Shown here: piece by piece, positions 35,527-44,793 of the stretch | Position numbering within the stretch: the stretch's first letter is position 1 | Layout of the letters: every line of letters begins with the position of its first letter | DNA from: Jannaschia sp. S6380 | GTDB taxonomy: Bacteria > Pseudomonadota > Alphaproteobacteria > Rhodobacterales > Rhodobacteraceae | Assembly (NCBI RefSeq): GCF_023015695.1 | Contig: NZ_JALKAS010000001.1 | Span: 2,418,001 to 2,482,000, forward strand | DNA length: 64,000 nt | Direction: 5' to 3' | Notes under the pieces: model-generated | The model's database searches: none | What the model was told of the DNA's origin: nothing | The model's input: only the letters and a program-made list of their open reading frames with translations | Translations under genes and position numbers: made by a program

Positions 35527-36735
35527 TCAGATCAGGATGTCGTCCTGAACCTGCGCAATGGTGGCGTCCTGAATGACGACCCGATCGCCGCCGCCGAAAT
35601 CGAACACCACGTCGCCATTGCGCTCCGTCGCGTCGTTCATCAGGGCACCGACGCTGTTGGCATCGAAGTCACGGAAGTCGAGCACATCGACATTGTTGCG
35701 GAAATCCAGAACCACGTCGCGGTCGCCGTTCTCGTGAAAGACGAAGGTATCCGCGCCGCCGCCACCCTTGAGGCGATCTTCGCCGTCCTGGCCGATCAGC
35801 GTGTCGTTTCCGCCGCCGCCGACCAGCTTGTCGTCGCCGCCGCGGCCCTGGATCTCGTCATCGCCCCGCGCGCCCCAGATGCGGTTGTCGCCATCGTTGC
35901 CGCGAAGATCGTCGTCCTTGCGCGACCCGCCGAGCCACTCGATCGAGATGAAGCTGTCGCCGCGCGCGTCGCCGGTGTTGTTCTGCGCGTATTTCAGATC
36001 GACCCGGACGCCGTCGGCCGACTTGTAGTCGACGCAATCATTTCCGGATCCGCCCGAAAGCGTGTCCTGGCCCGACCCGCCCGTCAGCCGGTCATTGCCC
36101 GATCCGCCTTCCAGCCGGTCGTCGCCCGCACGCCCGAACAGGCGGTCGGCGCCACCCTCGCCGCGCATGACGTCATCGGACATCGTGCCGCGCAGGTCCT
36201 CGCCCGAGCCGGTGCCGCTGATGACCTGCGGCGTGAGGTCTTCCGGCGGCGTCTGCGTCCCGGACCCGCCGGAGCCGCCGTCGATCCGCACCTGCCCCGA
36301 TGTCGAGGCGAAATTCTGCGTCACGATCACGGCGTCCCAGCCGTTGTAGTTTCCGCGCTCGATCCCGATGCCGACATAGTCGTAGCCGGATTTGAGGATG
36401 TTGGCCCGGTGCCCCGGGCTGTTCATCAACGCCTCGTGCAGGTCGACCACGTCGTCCGAGATGCCCGACGCGCCGCGCTCGCTCTGTACGGCGATGTTCT
36501 CGCCCGAGGACCAGCTGCCGGAAAAGTCGAAATCGGCCTGCCGCATCCGCGTGTTCGACGACGATCCGCCCGCGCCCGTATGCGAGAACGTGTCCGTCGC
36601 CAGCATCCATTCGCTGTGCCGCTCGGCCGATTCGTTCAGTCGCAGCTCCAGCTGCAGCGGATCGAGCCCCCGCGATGTCCGCTCCTGGTTGATAAGCGCC
36701 AGCATCTGGCGTTCGAAGTCACTCGCCTGTGTCAT
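35527..36735 (-). CDS. CAP (SCP/PR-1) domain protein with RTX repeats
   Basis: A 402-residue protein in two parts. Residues about 1-150 are a CAP domain: ERQMLALINQERTSRGLDPL, then His52 in FSHTG, GENIAV with Glu79, LMNSPGHRANIL with His109, and a VIVTQNFAS end. RTX nonapeptides follow at about 185-350 (GGAGDDRLEGGSGNDRLTGG type) with an acidic end (VVIQDATIAQVQ). It lacks an N-terminal signal peptide, as expected for type I export. CAP domains bind lipids or act as proteases or adhesins in different groups; which applies is unknown. I chose the ATG at 36735 because it starts directly before the CAP fold; its ribosome site is weak. Confidence 0.9.
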   Translation of the reverse strand: MTQASDFERQMLALINQERTSRGLDPLQLELRLNESAERHSEWMLATDTFSHTGAGGSSSNTRMRQADFDFSGSWSSGENIAVQSERGASGISDDVVDLHEALMNSPGHRANILKSGYDYVGIGIERGNYNGWDAVIVTQNFASTSGQVRIDGGSGGSGTQTPPEDLTPQVISGTGSGEDLRGTMSDDVMRGEGGADRLFGRAGDDRLEGGSGNDRLTGGSGQDTLSGGSGNDCVDYKSADGVRVDLKYAQNNTGDARGDSFISIEWLGGSRKDDDLRGNDGDNRIWGARGDDEIQGRGGDDKLVGGGGNDTLIGQDGEDRLKGGGGADTFVFHENGDRDVVLDFRNNVDVLDFRDFDANSVGALMNDATERNGDVVFDFGGGDRVVIQDATIAQVQDDILI

Positions 36736-36908
36736 GTGTCCAACAGTCCCTTGTTCTTGGCGCGCATCAGTTGGGGCCAAGGCCCCGTCGTCGCAATTCC
36801 GCGCGCGCGCGCCGTCGATTTCCGGCACGATCACGCGAGGGCTGGGCGAAACTCTGCCGTTTTGATGACCGAAACAGGGTGTACCGTCGCCGGAAACAGG
36901 AGGGCGAA

Positions 36909-39647
36909 ATGCTGCGTGTCACATCTCTCCAGCACCATGACGGGGTGCTGTTCGGACTGAACGGCCGCACCGCGCGCGTCCAGATCGAGGGGCTGTCCGG
37001 GGCCGACCCGGGCCGTCTGGCAGACATGGCTGCCCCCACCGGGGGCGATGCGCTGTTTCCGCCCGATCCCATTTCCGGCTACCTGCCCGGCGACTGGTTG
37101 GCGGGCTGCCTGATCGGGGGGCGCGGCGGCGATGCGATCCGCGACCTGTCGGCAGGCCTGCCGGTCGCGCTGCAGATCCTGGCAGGCTGCCCCGTGGGGC
37201 CGGCACAGATCGTGGGCGGCGACAACGACATGATCCGCATCGCCCTGCCCTGGCACATGCGTGCCCTGTCGCGGGCCGCGCTCAAGCTGGCGCTCGACCT
37301 GCTGAACGCGCATCTGGATCCCGCGGGCGATGCGGCGCAGGCGCTAGACGAGACCCGTCGGGTGCTGGCCCGCGCCCGTACCGGGGGGCTGACGCCGGCG
37401 GGAACGCGGATCGGCGTGTCGGCCGCCCGGCGCGGCATGCCGCTCGCCATCCTGAACGGCGGCGTCCTGCAGGTCGGCTGGGGCGCCCGCGCCCGCCAGT
37501 TCAAGAGTACCTTCACCGACAGGTCCCCCTCGATCGGCGAACAGCTGGCCCGCGCCAAGGCGGTCTGCACCATGCGCCTGGATCGCGGCGGCCTGCCGGT
37601 CCCGCAGCAGCACCTCGCCACCGATGCCGATGCCGCGCGCAGGTTCGCCGCCACCGTCGGCTGGCCCGTCGTCGTCAAGCCGGCGGGCCTGGACCAGGGC
37701 CGCGGCATCCACCTGGATATCGAAGACGAGGCCGCGCTCGACACGGCTTTCGCCCAAGTCGCCGCACTGGACGGCCATGGCGTGCTGGTCGAGGCGCAGG
37801 TGCCCGGCGACGACCACCGTTTCCTGATCGCGAACAACCGCGTCGTCGCGGTTGCCCGCCGCCTGCCCGGCGGCGTGACCGGCGACGGGCGCGCCAGCGT
37901 GACCGAACTTCTCGACCGGGTGAACGCCGACCCGCGGCGCGGCACCGACAAGGACAGCCTGTCGATGCGGATCGAGATGGACGACGAAGCGCGCGACCAC
38001 CTCGCCGCCGCGGGGCTGACGCCTGATGACGTGCCTGAGGCGGGGCGGTTCGTTGCCCTGCGCCGCACGCCCAATATCAGCACCGGCGGCACCGCCGAGG
38101 ACGTCGTCGACCGCGTCCATCCCGACAACGCGATGATTGCGCTGCGCGCCGCGCGGCTGATCGGTCTGGATGTGGCCGGCGTCGATTTCCTCAGCCCCGA
38201 TATCTCGCGCTCCTACCGCGAGGTCGGCGGCGCCATCTGCGAGGTCAACAGCCAGCCGGGCCTGCGCCCCCATTGGATCGCCACGCCCGACCGGGACGTG
38301 ACCGGCGCGATCCTCGACGCGGTCCTGGACGGCGCCCCGGCCCGGATCCCGACCGCCGCCGTGACCGGGTCCAAGGGCAAGACCACGACCGCGATGATGC
38401 TGCACCGGATCTGGCAATGCACGGGACGCGTGGCCGGGGTCAACGGCACCGCCGGCACCTGGGTCGGCGACGACCGGGTGGACATGCGCAACCTGACTGG
38501 CGTGCCCGGCGCGATCCTTCTGTTCAACGATCCCGCGGTCGAGGCCGCCGTGCTGGAGATGCCGCGCAAAGGTCTGTTGACCTACGGCCATGCCTGCGAC
38601 CGCTATGACGTCGCCGCGCTGACCAACGTGCAGTCCGAGCATCTGGGCCAGGACGGGATCGAGACCCGCGAGGAGATGGCCGACCTAAAGGGGGAATTGC
38701 TGCTGCGCGCGCGCGACGCCATCGTGATCAATGCCGAGGACGATCAGTGCCGCCGCATCGCCGCCAAAGCCGCCGCGCCCCGGCAGATCCTGGTGGCGAT
38801 GGACGCGGAGGGCCCGACACTGGCCGCGCATCTGGCCGCCGGCGGCGACGGCGTCTTCGTCGCTCCGCAAGACGGGCGCGACTGGATCACGATGGCGCGC
38901 GGCGCGCGACGCGTGCCCGTCCTGGCGGTCGAGGACATCCCCGCCACGATGGGCGGCCGGCTGGAGGTCAACATCCGCAACGCCATGTTCGCGGCCGCGT
39001 TGGCCGACGCCCAGAACCTGCCCGCCCGCGCCATCCGCGAAGGGCTGTCAAGCTTCCGCAGCAGCCGCGAGATGAACCCCGGCCGCTACAACCAGATCGA
39101 GGGGTTTCCCTTCGACGTGCTGGTCGACTACGCCCATTCGGTCGAGGGGGTCGCGCAGCTCACGTCCTTCGTACGCGACATGCCGGTCGCGGGGCGACGC
39201 CATGCGGGCGTCCGCATCCTGGGCAATAGCGGTCCCGACAAGATCGGCGATACGGCCGCCTACCTGGTGCGCTGTTTCGACCGCATCACGATGATGCCGG
39301 ATATCGACATGATCCGTAAGTTCGGGCGCTATACCGGCGAGGATCCGGTCGGGGAGATGCTGAGCACCGCGGGCCGGATGTTGAAAGAGGCAGGCGCGCG
39401 CGAAGGACAGGTGACGCTGGCACGCGACCATGTCGCCGGTTGCGACGCGCTTTTCGACGAGGCCGCGCCCGGCGACCTCCTCGTCCTGATGGTCGACCCG
39501 CCGCTGGCCTATGACACGATCGACCGGCGGCGTGCCGACAAGGGCACCGGGGCGACTACTCCGCCGCCGGCAGACGCGCCTCCTCCGGGGTCTCCATCGC
39601 AGTCACCATCTTCACCGGCGGCATCAGCGAGTGATAGAGCGAGATGA
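36909..39647 (+). CDS. Cyanophycin-synthetase-like ligase (ATP-grasp plus Mur ligase)
   Basis: The 912-residue protein has three parts. An N-terminal region of about 190 residues is like that of CphA. An ATP-grasp domain (about 200-470) has GWPVVVKPAGLDQGRGIHLD and EVNSQPGLRPHW. A Mur-ligase domain has a P-loop GSKGKTTT near 488 and DVLVDYAHSVEG near 735. CphA builds multi-L-arginyl-poly-L-aspartate in two ATP-driven steps, and this protein shares that layout. No cyanophycinase is nearby and the length is close to CphA, so the product could be cyanophycin or another peptide polymer. CAGGAGG precedes the ATG. Its end overlaps the convergent LuxR-type gene by 92 bases. Confidence 0.8.
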   Translation: MLRVTSLQHHDGVLFGLNGRTARVQIEGLSGADPGRLADMAAPTGGDALFPPDPISGYLPGDWLAGCLIGGRGGDAIRDLSAGLPVALQILAGCPVGPAQIVGGDNDMIRIALPWHMRALSRAALKLALDLLNAHLDPAGDAAQALDETRRVLARARTGGLTPAGTRIGVSAARRGMPLAILNGGVLQVGWGARARQFKSTFTDRSPSIGEQLARAKAVCTMRLDRGGLPVPQQHLATDADAARRFAATVGWPVVVKPAGLDQGRGIHLDIEDEAALDTAFAQVAALDGHGVLVEAQVPGDDHRFLIANNRVVAVARRLPGGVTGDGRASVTELLDRVNADPRRGTDKDSLSMRIEMDDEARDHLAAAGLTPDDVPEAGRFVALRRTPNISTGGTAEDVVDRVHPDNAMIALRAARLIGLDVAGVDFLSPDISRSYREVGGAICEVNSQPGLRPHWIATPDRDVTGAILDAVLDGAPARIPTAAVTGSKGKTTTAMMLHRIWQCTGRVAGVNGTAGTWVGDDRVDMRNLTGVPGAILLFNDPAVEAAVLEMPRKGLLTYGHACDRYDVAALTNVQSEHLGQDGIETREEMADLKGELLLRARDAIVINAEDDQCRRIAAKAAAPRQILVAMDAEGPTLAAHLAAGGDGVFVAPQDGRDWITMARGARRVPVLAVEDIPATMGGRLEVNIRNAMFAAALADAQNLPARAIREGLSSFRSSREMNPGRYNQIEGFPFDVLVDYAHSVEGVAQLTSFVRDMPVAGRRHAGVRILGNSGPDKIGDTAAYLVRCFDRITMMPDIDMIRKFGRYTGEDPVGEMLSTAGRMLKEAGAREGQVTLARDHVAGCDALFDEAAPGDLLVLMVDPPLAYDTIDRRRADKGTGATTPPPADAPPPGSPSQSPSSPAASASDRAR

Positions 39648-40635
39648 GCTGGCTCTGCCGGTTGATTCCCGTCTTGGCAAAGATGCGCTTGAGATAGCTG
39701 CGCGCGGTCGAGATCTTCAGGCTGGTGGCCTCGGCCGCATCGGCCAGCGACTTGCCCGCCAGCAGGTGGCGCGCCAGGCGCCGCTCCGCCAGCGTCAGGC
39801 CGAAGGTTTCCAGCAGCAGGTCGCGCAGCGCGGCATCCGCGGTTTCCTGTCCGAAGACCAGCAGCGCGCGGCGGGGCAATGTCTCGATCGGCAACACCAC
39901 CACCGTCTGCGGCACCCCGCCATCCGCGTCGAGTTGCAGGATCGAGGTGCGCGCCGTATCCGCCGTCGCGCCGACGATGGCGACCTGTAGCATCTGCTGG
40001 ACATGCTTGGACTGCCCGGACAGGCGGCCGCCGGAAATCGCCAGCTGGCACCGCTCGGCCAGCCAGCCATCGGCCAGGTTGTTCTGATAATCGACGGTTC
40101 CCTGCGCATCGACGACCATGAAGCTGAGTGACAGCGACCGCAGGATGGAATCGGTGATGCGGTCTTGGGTCTTGCGCCGATTGGCCATGTCCTCGCGAAG
40201 GATCTGGACCGAATAGGACAGCCCGATTTCGAGCAGCGGTTCGCATTCGGCGGATTTCACCAGTTCGGGCCGGTCGCTGACGAAGGCGGCGACGGCGACC
40301 AGGGGGCCGACCCGCTCGCCGATGCCGATCAGCGTCTTTTTCGATCGGATCCAGGCCACCGCCTCCGACCCGCGCATGCCGGCCCCCCGGCGCCGCAGGC
40401 TCAGGTCGATCTTGGGAAGCGCGCCGCGAATGGCGCGCGTCAGCATGCGGGTGACCTCGTCGTCCTCGGGCGAGGCATGATCGTCGCCATACCCCACCCA
40501 GGATTCCGCATATCGCTGGTTCACCCAGTCGAAATACCCGATATGCGCGACGGCGGCCCCCGCCGCCAAGGTAAGACGGCGTGCGATCGCCGCCCGCCCA
40601 TCGCTGACGCGCGATGGCGAACCAAACGTACTCAT
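39556..40635 (-). CDS. LuxR-family transcriptional regulator
   Basis: The 359-residue protein ends in a LuxR-type HTH (about 283-340): LTLAERRLARHLLAGKSLAD then ISTARSYLKRIFAKTGINRQ, including the conserved recognition helix. The N-terminal 270 residues lack the acyl-homoserine-lactone and receiver motifs I know; a PAS-like fold is possible (VVDAQGTVDYQNNLADGWLA). So it may sense a small molecule or redox state. It is convergent with, and overlaps, the cyanophycin-synthetase-like gene. I chose the ATG at 40635 with GGGGGG upstream over one 12 codons earlier. Targets may include the RTX and secretion genes. Confidence 0.83.
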   Translation of the reverse strand: MSTFGSPSRVSDGRAAIARRLTLAAGAAVAHIGYFDWVNQRYAESWVGYGDDHASPEDDEVTRMLTRAIRGALPKIDLSLRRRGAGMRGSEAVAWIRSKKTLIGIGERVGPLVAVAAFVSDRPELVKSAECEPLLEIGLSYSVQILREDMANRRKTQDRITDSILRSLSLSFMVVDAQGTVDYQNNLADGWLAERCQLAISGGRLSGQSKHVQQMLQVAIVGATADTARTSILQLDADGGVPQTVVVLPIETLPRRALLVFGQETADAALRDLLLETFGLTLAERRLARHLLAGKSLADAAEATSLKISTARSYLKRIFAKTGINRQSQLISLYHSLMPPVKMVTAMETPEEARLPAAE

Positions 40636-40837
40636 GACCCCCCAGCCCTCGAAATAGTTACGCAAAAACAATAAAATATGTCTCAGGCTACCTTACCTTG
40701 GGTCACCTGACAAGCGCGGAGCCCGGATCGGCGGCGCTTTCGCCGATTCCAACCTACATCTTGTGCCTACCCCCGCATGGGGGCACTGGCGAAACGCCGC
40801 TCAGCGCATTCGAGACACCTGCCAGGTGATTCGCGCG
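40636..40837 (-). promoter_or_regulatory. Region between the LuxR-type gene and the glycosyltransferase end
   Basis: About 200 bases without a gene. The first 70 bases after 40636 are AT-rich (AAAACAATAAAATATG), a likely promoter of the LuxR-type gene on the minus strand. TACCTTACCTTGGGTCA at 40689-40705 resembles the site before the secretion operon. Confidence 0.35.
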
Positions 40838-43522
40838 TCAGCGCCGGCCGATCCAGACCTCGCGATCGGCGTCCCATCCATAGCGACCGGCCCAGGTCAC
40901 CCGCAGCGGTCCGCGACGGAGCGACAGGTTGGTCCCTGCGATCTTCACCGCCAAATCGACCGGACTGGGGGCCGAGGCGAAGTCCAGAAGCGGCCCGACG
41001 GGAACGCGGAAGCCGGGCCCATTCTCCGGCAGGTCCGGGCGCGGATGGCAGGGCAGGAAGCGGCCCGCGAACTTGCCGGCCACATGCAGGCTCAGCGGCA
41101 CGTCGCGGTGGTCGCCGGACCGGGCCCAGCCCGACAGATGCCCGTCCGACAAGCCGTCGATGACGCCGTCGAACTGCGACCGGGCCAGGGCCACCTCCTG
41201 ATCCTCGTCCGACGCGATCATGACATGCGAGGAGACGTGGCGGACGAAGCTCTCGCCGCCCTCGTTCGCGCCTTCGGGCTCCAGCGTGATCTCGACGTCG
41301 CGGACCCGCCCGCCCTCGTCGTCCAGGACCTCGTTCAGATCGAAGGGCAGGAAGTAGACCGCCCGCTGCGTGGGCACCAGCAGCGGAACGAACGGATGCC
41401 GGATGCCGGCCAGATCGACCTGGAACAGCACCCGCCCCCCGGACCGCGCGACCAGCCAGCGTCGCGGCCCGTCCGCGCGCGGCAGCAGCGGCTCGGGCAC
41501 GTGCAGGTAGAAGCCGTCGCCGGCCAGGTCGAGAATCTCGAGCGCGGTGTCCGCCCGCCGCCCGGGGCCCGATTGCGACCCCGCACGCAGCAGCTTGGCC
41601 ATGCGCCGCCGGCCGACGGATCCGGCGCGAAACTCGGGGCGGGCGGAGAAGTAGAAGTCGCAGCTCAGGCCCATCTGCCGCTCTGCCTCGATCACCATCT
41701 TGCGGTAGAGGCCGTTGTAGAATTCCGGCTCCGCCTCGACCCAGGGTTTCCGCTTGCCGGAATAGTGGATCAGGCTGGCGTCGACCTCGGCGTATTTGCG
41801 GACGCGCAGGGGGTCGGCGATGCACCGGTCCGACAGGTAGTACTGCGTCATGTAGTTGTACTTGCTCGACAGCAGCATCTTGCGGCCGGCGAAGGCGATG
41901 TTCATTGCGTCCTGGTCGCGCTGCTTGAGCGCGGAGGCGAAGTTCATCACCATGCTGCGCGCCTCCAGCGCCATGCGGTGATAATCGGGGTTGTCCAGAT
42001 CCATGATCAAGACGCCGCCGTTGATATACTGCTCAAGCCCACCCGACCCATGGGTGATGCCCTGCAGGCGCGTGGACTGTTCCGGCGGGACGGTGTCGGG
42101 GTCGTGGATCGCGCGCAGCGCGGCGCTGTCGGGCACGCCGGCCAGGCAGGCGCCCTGCAAGTCCATCGTGAACAGTTCCGAGAAGTCGCGCGTGGCCAGG
42201 ATGTCGCCGTCCAGATAGATCGTCCGCTGGCGTGGCAGATAATCAATCAGATAGATCCGTCCGAAGGTCGCACGCTTGGGGTCGCCGCGGCCGATGTCGC
42301 GGTCCAGGTCCTCGGTGATGTCCTGGCAGATCACCTCGACATCGACCTGCGCCAGTTCCAGCGTCTTGAACTTGGCCACCGAGGTCTCGGTCAGACCGTC
42401 GCCCAGGACGACCATCCGCGTCCGCCCCAGATGCCCGATCTTGGAGAGCACCGAGAGCTGCGTCGCGAAGGTCGCGCTGGCGAAGTTCTCGTCCGTAACG
42501 AAGGCGAACTGGAAATCCACCCGGTCGCGCGGATCGGTGGGGGCGACGGGTGCCAGCGTGTCGGCCGCGGCGGGCAGGGCCAGCGGACCCTCGGTCGCAC
42601 CCCCCAGATCCACCTCTTCCAGCAGCCCCGCCTCCGTCAGCTTGGCGATGGTGGGCTCCGGCAGCGAGAAGAACTCCGCGAAGAAGGCCCGCTGTTCCGC
42701 CTCGGGCTTGCTCATCTCGGCGATGAACAGGTGCAGTTGCAGCCGCCGCTTTGCCAGAAGACCCCTGGCCAGGGCCCGGCCGTCGGCGCGATGCGCCCAT
42801 TTCGCCTGCCAGGTCGAAAAGCTGCCATGGTCGTAATGCAGGATGCGGCCGTCCTGGTCGTCCAGCGCCATCGCCCCGTCCAGCAAATTGCCCGACTTGG
42901 GCCCGTGCACCGTCATCTCGCCGGCCCTGAGCGGCAGCGCGTAGATCGCCTTGCCCGTCCGGTGCCCCAGCAACCCGCGTCGCAGCAACTGGCTGCGCCA
43001 GCCCATCAGCTTGGGCCAGGCGATCTTCTCTTCGTCCTCGGTCGGGCGCAACGCCAGCCGCGCGCCGAACGGGTCGTCCAGCGACTCGGTCCCGTCGCGC
43101 CACATTTCGCGCACCGGCAGGGTGACGGCAGGGGTTTGCTCGCCCACGGCCTCGGCGATCTCGGACCAGGGCGCGGCCAGCTGGATCAGCTCGTCGGCAT
43201 CGACGAAGGCCAGATGGTCGAACCCGTCGGCCCGCGCCAGCCGCGCGGCCCAGCGGAACCCGTCGGTCTGCTTGCGCTCCACGTTCAGGTTGCGCTGACC
43301 GTATCCGCCGACCCAATCCTCCTGCCCCACCGGCAGCCAGCGGATCCGCGGATCCTCGGGCAGCGCGTCCGTCAGGCTCGTATCCGGGCGGTCCAGCAGC
43401 ACATAGAGCCGCGCCGCGCCGTGGCTCAGATGGTAGTTGCACCAGCGGACGATCTGCGCCGGATGTCCGGCGAACATCGTGTAGATGGCAAGCGTGTCCA
43501 GGTTGCTGTCCATTGCGTCCAT
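40838..43522 (-). CDS. Large two-domain glycosyltransferase (GT2/GT92-like plus GT8-like)
   Basis: The 894-residue protein carries two catalytic-like regions. The N-terminal one (about 10-240) starts LAIYTMFAGHPAQIVRWCNY and holds a DxD-type FVDADELI at 107-114, as in GT92/DUF23-like enzymes. The middle one (about 335-600) is GT8-like, with FAFVTDENFASATFATQLSV and TIYLDGDILATRDFSEL (DxD near 441). The remaining 240 residues are beta-rich with no motif I recognise. It should build or decorate a surface glycan. No membrane segment is present. It lies on the same strand as the sulfotransferase, 28 bases downstream of it, so they are probably co-transcribed. Confidence 0.85.
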   Translation of the reverse strand: MDAMDSNLDTLAIYTMFAGHPAQIVRWCNYHLSHGAARLYVLLDRPDTSLTDALPEDPRIRWLPVGQEDWVGGYGQRNLNVERKQTDGFRWAARLARADGFDHLAFVDADELIQLAAPWSEIAEAVGEQTPAVTLPVREMWRDGTESLDDPFGARLALRPTEDEEKIAWPKLMGWRSQLLRRGLLGHRTGKAIYALPLRAGEMTVHGPKSGNLLDGAMALDDQDGRILHYDHGSFSTWQAKWAHRADGRALARGLLAKRRLQLHLFIAEMSKPEAEQRAFFAEFFSLPEPTIAKLTEAGLLEEVDLGGATEGPLALPAAADTLAPVAPTDPRDRVDFQFAFVTDENFASATFATQLSVLSKIGHLGRTRMVVLGDGLTETSVAKFKTLELAQVDVEVICQDITEDLDRDIGRGDPKRATFGRIYLIDYLPRQRTIYLDGDILATRDFSELFTMDLQGACLAGVPDSAALRAIHDPDTVPPEQSTRLQGITHGSGGLEQYINGGVLIMDLDNPDYHRMALEARSMVMNFASALKQRDQDAMNIAFAGRKMLLSSKYNYMTQYYLSDRCIADPLRVRKYAEVDASLIHYSGKRKPWVEAEPEFYNGLYRKMVIEAERQMGLSCDFYFSARPEFRAGSVGRRRMAKLLRAGSQSGPGRRADTALEILDLAGDGFYLHVPEPLLPRADGPRRWLVARSGGRVLFQVDLAGIRHPFVPLLVPTQRAVYFLPFDLNEVLDDEGGRVRDVEITLEPEGANEGGESFVRHVSSHVMIASDEDQEVALARSQFDGVIDGLSDGHLSGWARSGDHRDVPLSLHVAGKFAGRFLPCHPRPDLPENGPGFRVPVGPLLDFASAPSPVDLAVKIAGTNLSLRRGPLRVTWAGRYGWDADREVWIGRR

Positions 43523-43550
43523 GTCCTCGTTGCCCCCGCCCGCCGTCCGC

Positions 43551-44600
43551 TCAGGGGTCCGCCGGGGCAGCGACGACCGGCGCGAGGGCCATCTCGGCGG
43601 CGCGGGCCTTGCCGCATTCGGCGATCACGTAATCCAGGAAATCCGCCAGCACAGCGCTGTCGACGGGGCGGGGCGCGGGCGTGGCCACCGCCTTGCCGAA
43701 GCGCAGACCGGGCACCGGCCGGTCGAACCATTCCGCCTCGATCCGGGCGTTGATCGGGTCGCAGACCTCGTGGATTGCGTCGCGGATGGCGTCGGTCATC
43801 AGCGGCACGTCGATATCGGGCGCCGCCTCGAAAAAGCGCCGCGCCAGCGCGATCCGCGCCTCGCGGTCCGACAGCCGCGCCGCATTCAGGATGCGCAGCG
43901 CGACGGTGTCGATCGGCCGGACGGAATCGTAGCGTTCCACCGGCATGTCGGCCACCCGGTCCAGAAGCGCCGCGCCGGCCCCCGCCAGGGTCAGGATCTG
44001 GCGGCACAGGTCGTCGGCCCCGTCGCAATCGTCGTAGGACATGACATGGAAGTTGTTGGGCCCCACCAGGTCGCGCCATTCCGAGAACCGGCTGTGAAAA
44101 TCGAACAGCTCCGCCCCTTCGGATGCGACGAATTCGGCGAAGGAGCGGGTCTCGTAGTCGATGAACCCGTCGACCAGCTGCTTGTAGTAGCTCTCGATCC
44201 AGACATCCTGCCGGCGCAGGACCAGAACCACCTTCACCGACCGGAACATCGACAGCCGCGACAGGTAGTTCGCCGGCGGCGTCGGTCGCTTCCAGATGGT
44301 GAAGTTCTCGGACGACAGGATCACGCGCTCGATCCCCGGCGGGCACTCGTCGACGATCTCGGCGATGGCGGGCATCGCCGCCTTCTCGCCGCGCGTCAAA
44401 AGCGCGTGGCCCGATTGCGCGCCGTCGCGCGTGGGCGTCCAGCTGCGCATCACCTCGCCCGCGCGGGGATAGATGATCCCGTCGGTCAGCAGGTGATACC
44501 GCAGCGCGGACAGCTTGTTCTGGATGTAGGTGGTGGCGGTCTTGTGCAGGCCGATATGCAGAATGACGTCAATTTCCGCAGCCTTCTTCGATGCGTTCAT
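43551..44600 (-). CDS. Sulfotransferase-like P-loop protein
   Basis: The 349-residue protein has HIGLHKTATTYIQNKL at residues 15-30, the 5'-phosphosulfate-binding loop of PAPS-dependent sulfotransferases. A later RRQDVWIESYYKQLV segment fits the 3'-phosphate-binding region. It probably transfers sulfate to a surface glycan in the cytosol. An AGGG-type site lies before the ATG at 44600 and a TTG two codons earlier is possible. It precedes the two-domain glycosyltransferase. The PAPS it would need could come from the APS-kinase-like gene at 51113 or from a housekeeping enzyme elsewhere. Confidence 0.8.
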   Translation of the reverse strand: MNASKKAAEIDVILHIGLHKTATTYIQNKLSALRYHLLTDGIIYPRAGEVMRSWTPTRDGAQSGHALLTRGEKAAMPAIAEIVDECPPGIERVILSSENFTIWKRPTPPANYLSRLSMFRSVKVVLVLRRQDVWIESYYKQLVDGFIDYETRSFAEFVASEGAELFDFHSRFSEWRDLVGPNNFHVMSYDDCDGADDLCRQILTLAGAGAALLDRVADMPVERYDSVRPIDTVALRILNAARLSDREARIALARRFFEAAPDIDVPLMTDAIRDAIHEVCDPINARIEAEWFDRPVPGLRFGKAVATPAPRPVDSAVLADFLDYVIAECGKARAAEMALAPVVAAPADP

Positions 44601-44793
44601 CCGCAACCCTTCGCGTTCGACCGTCCCTCCCGCCGTGTCCTGTCACAAATTGCTAATGCAAGAAAGAGGGATAGCCCCGCATGGCGTGAAACCGCGCCCT
44701 TTGCCGGAGGGCTGGAACATCGGCCCCGGGGCCGCTAGCTGCATCCATCGAAATCCATCGAAGACCCGCGACCGCGGGGCGAGGAAACGCAGA

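Noticed and set aside
40763..43753. A 996-residue plus-strand frame
   Set aside because: It is antisense to the two-domain glycosyltransferase, which has clear DxD motifs and a good start.
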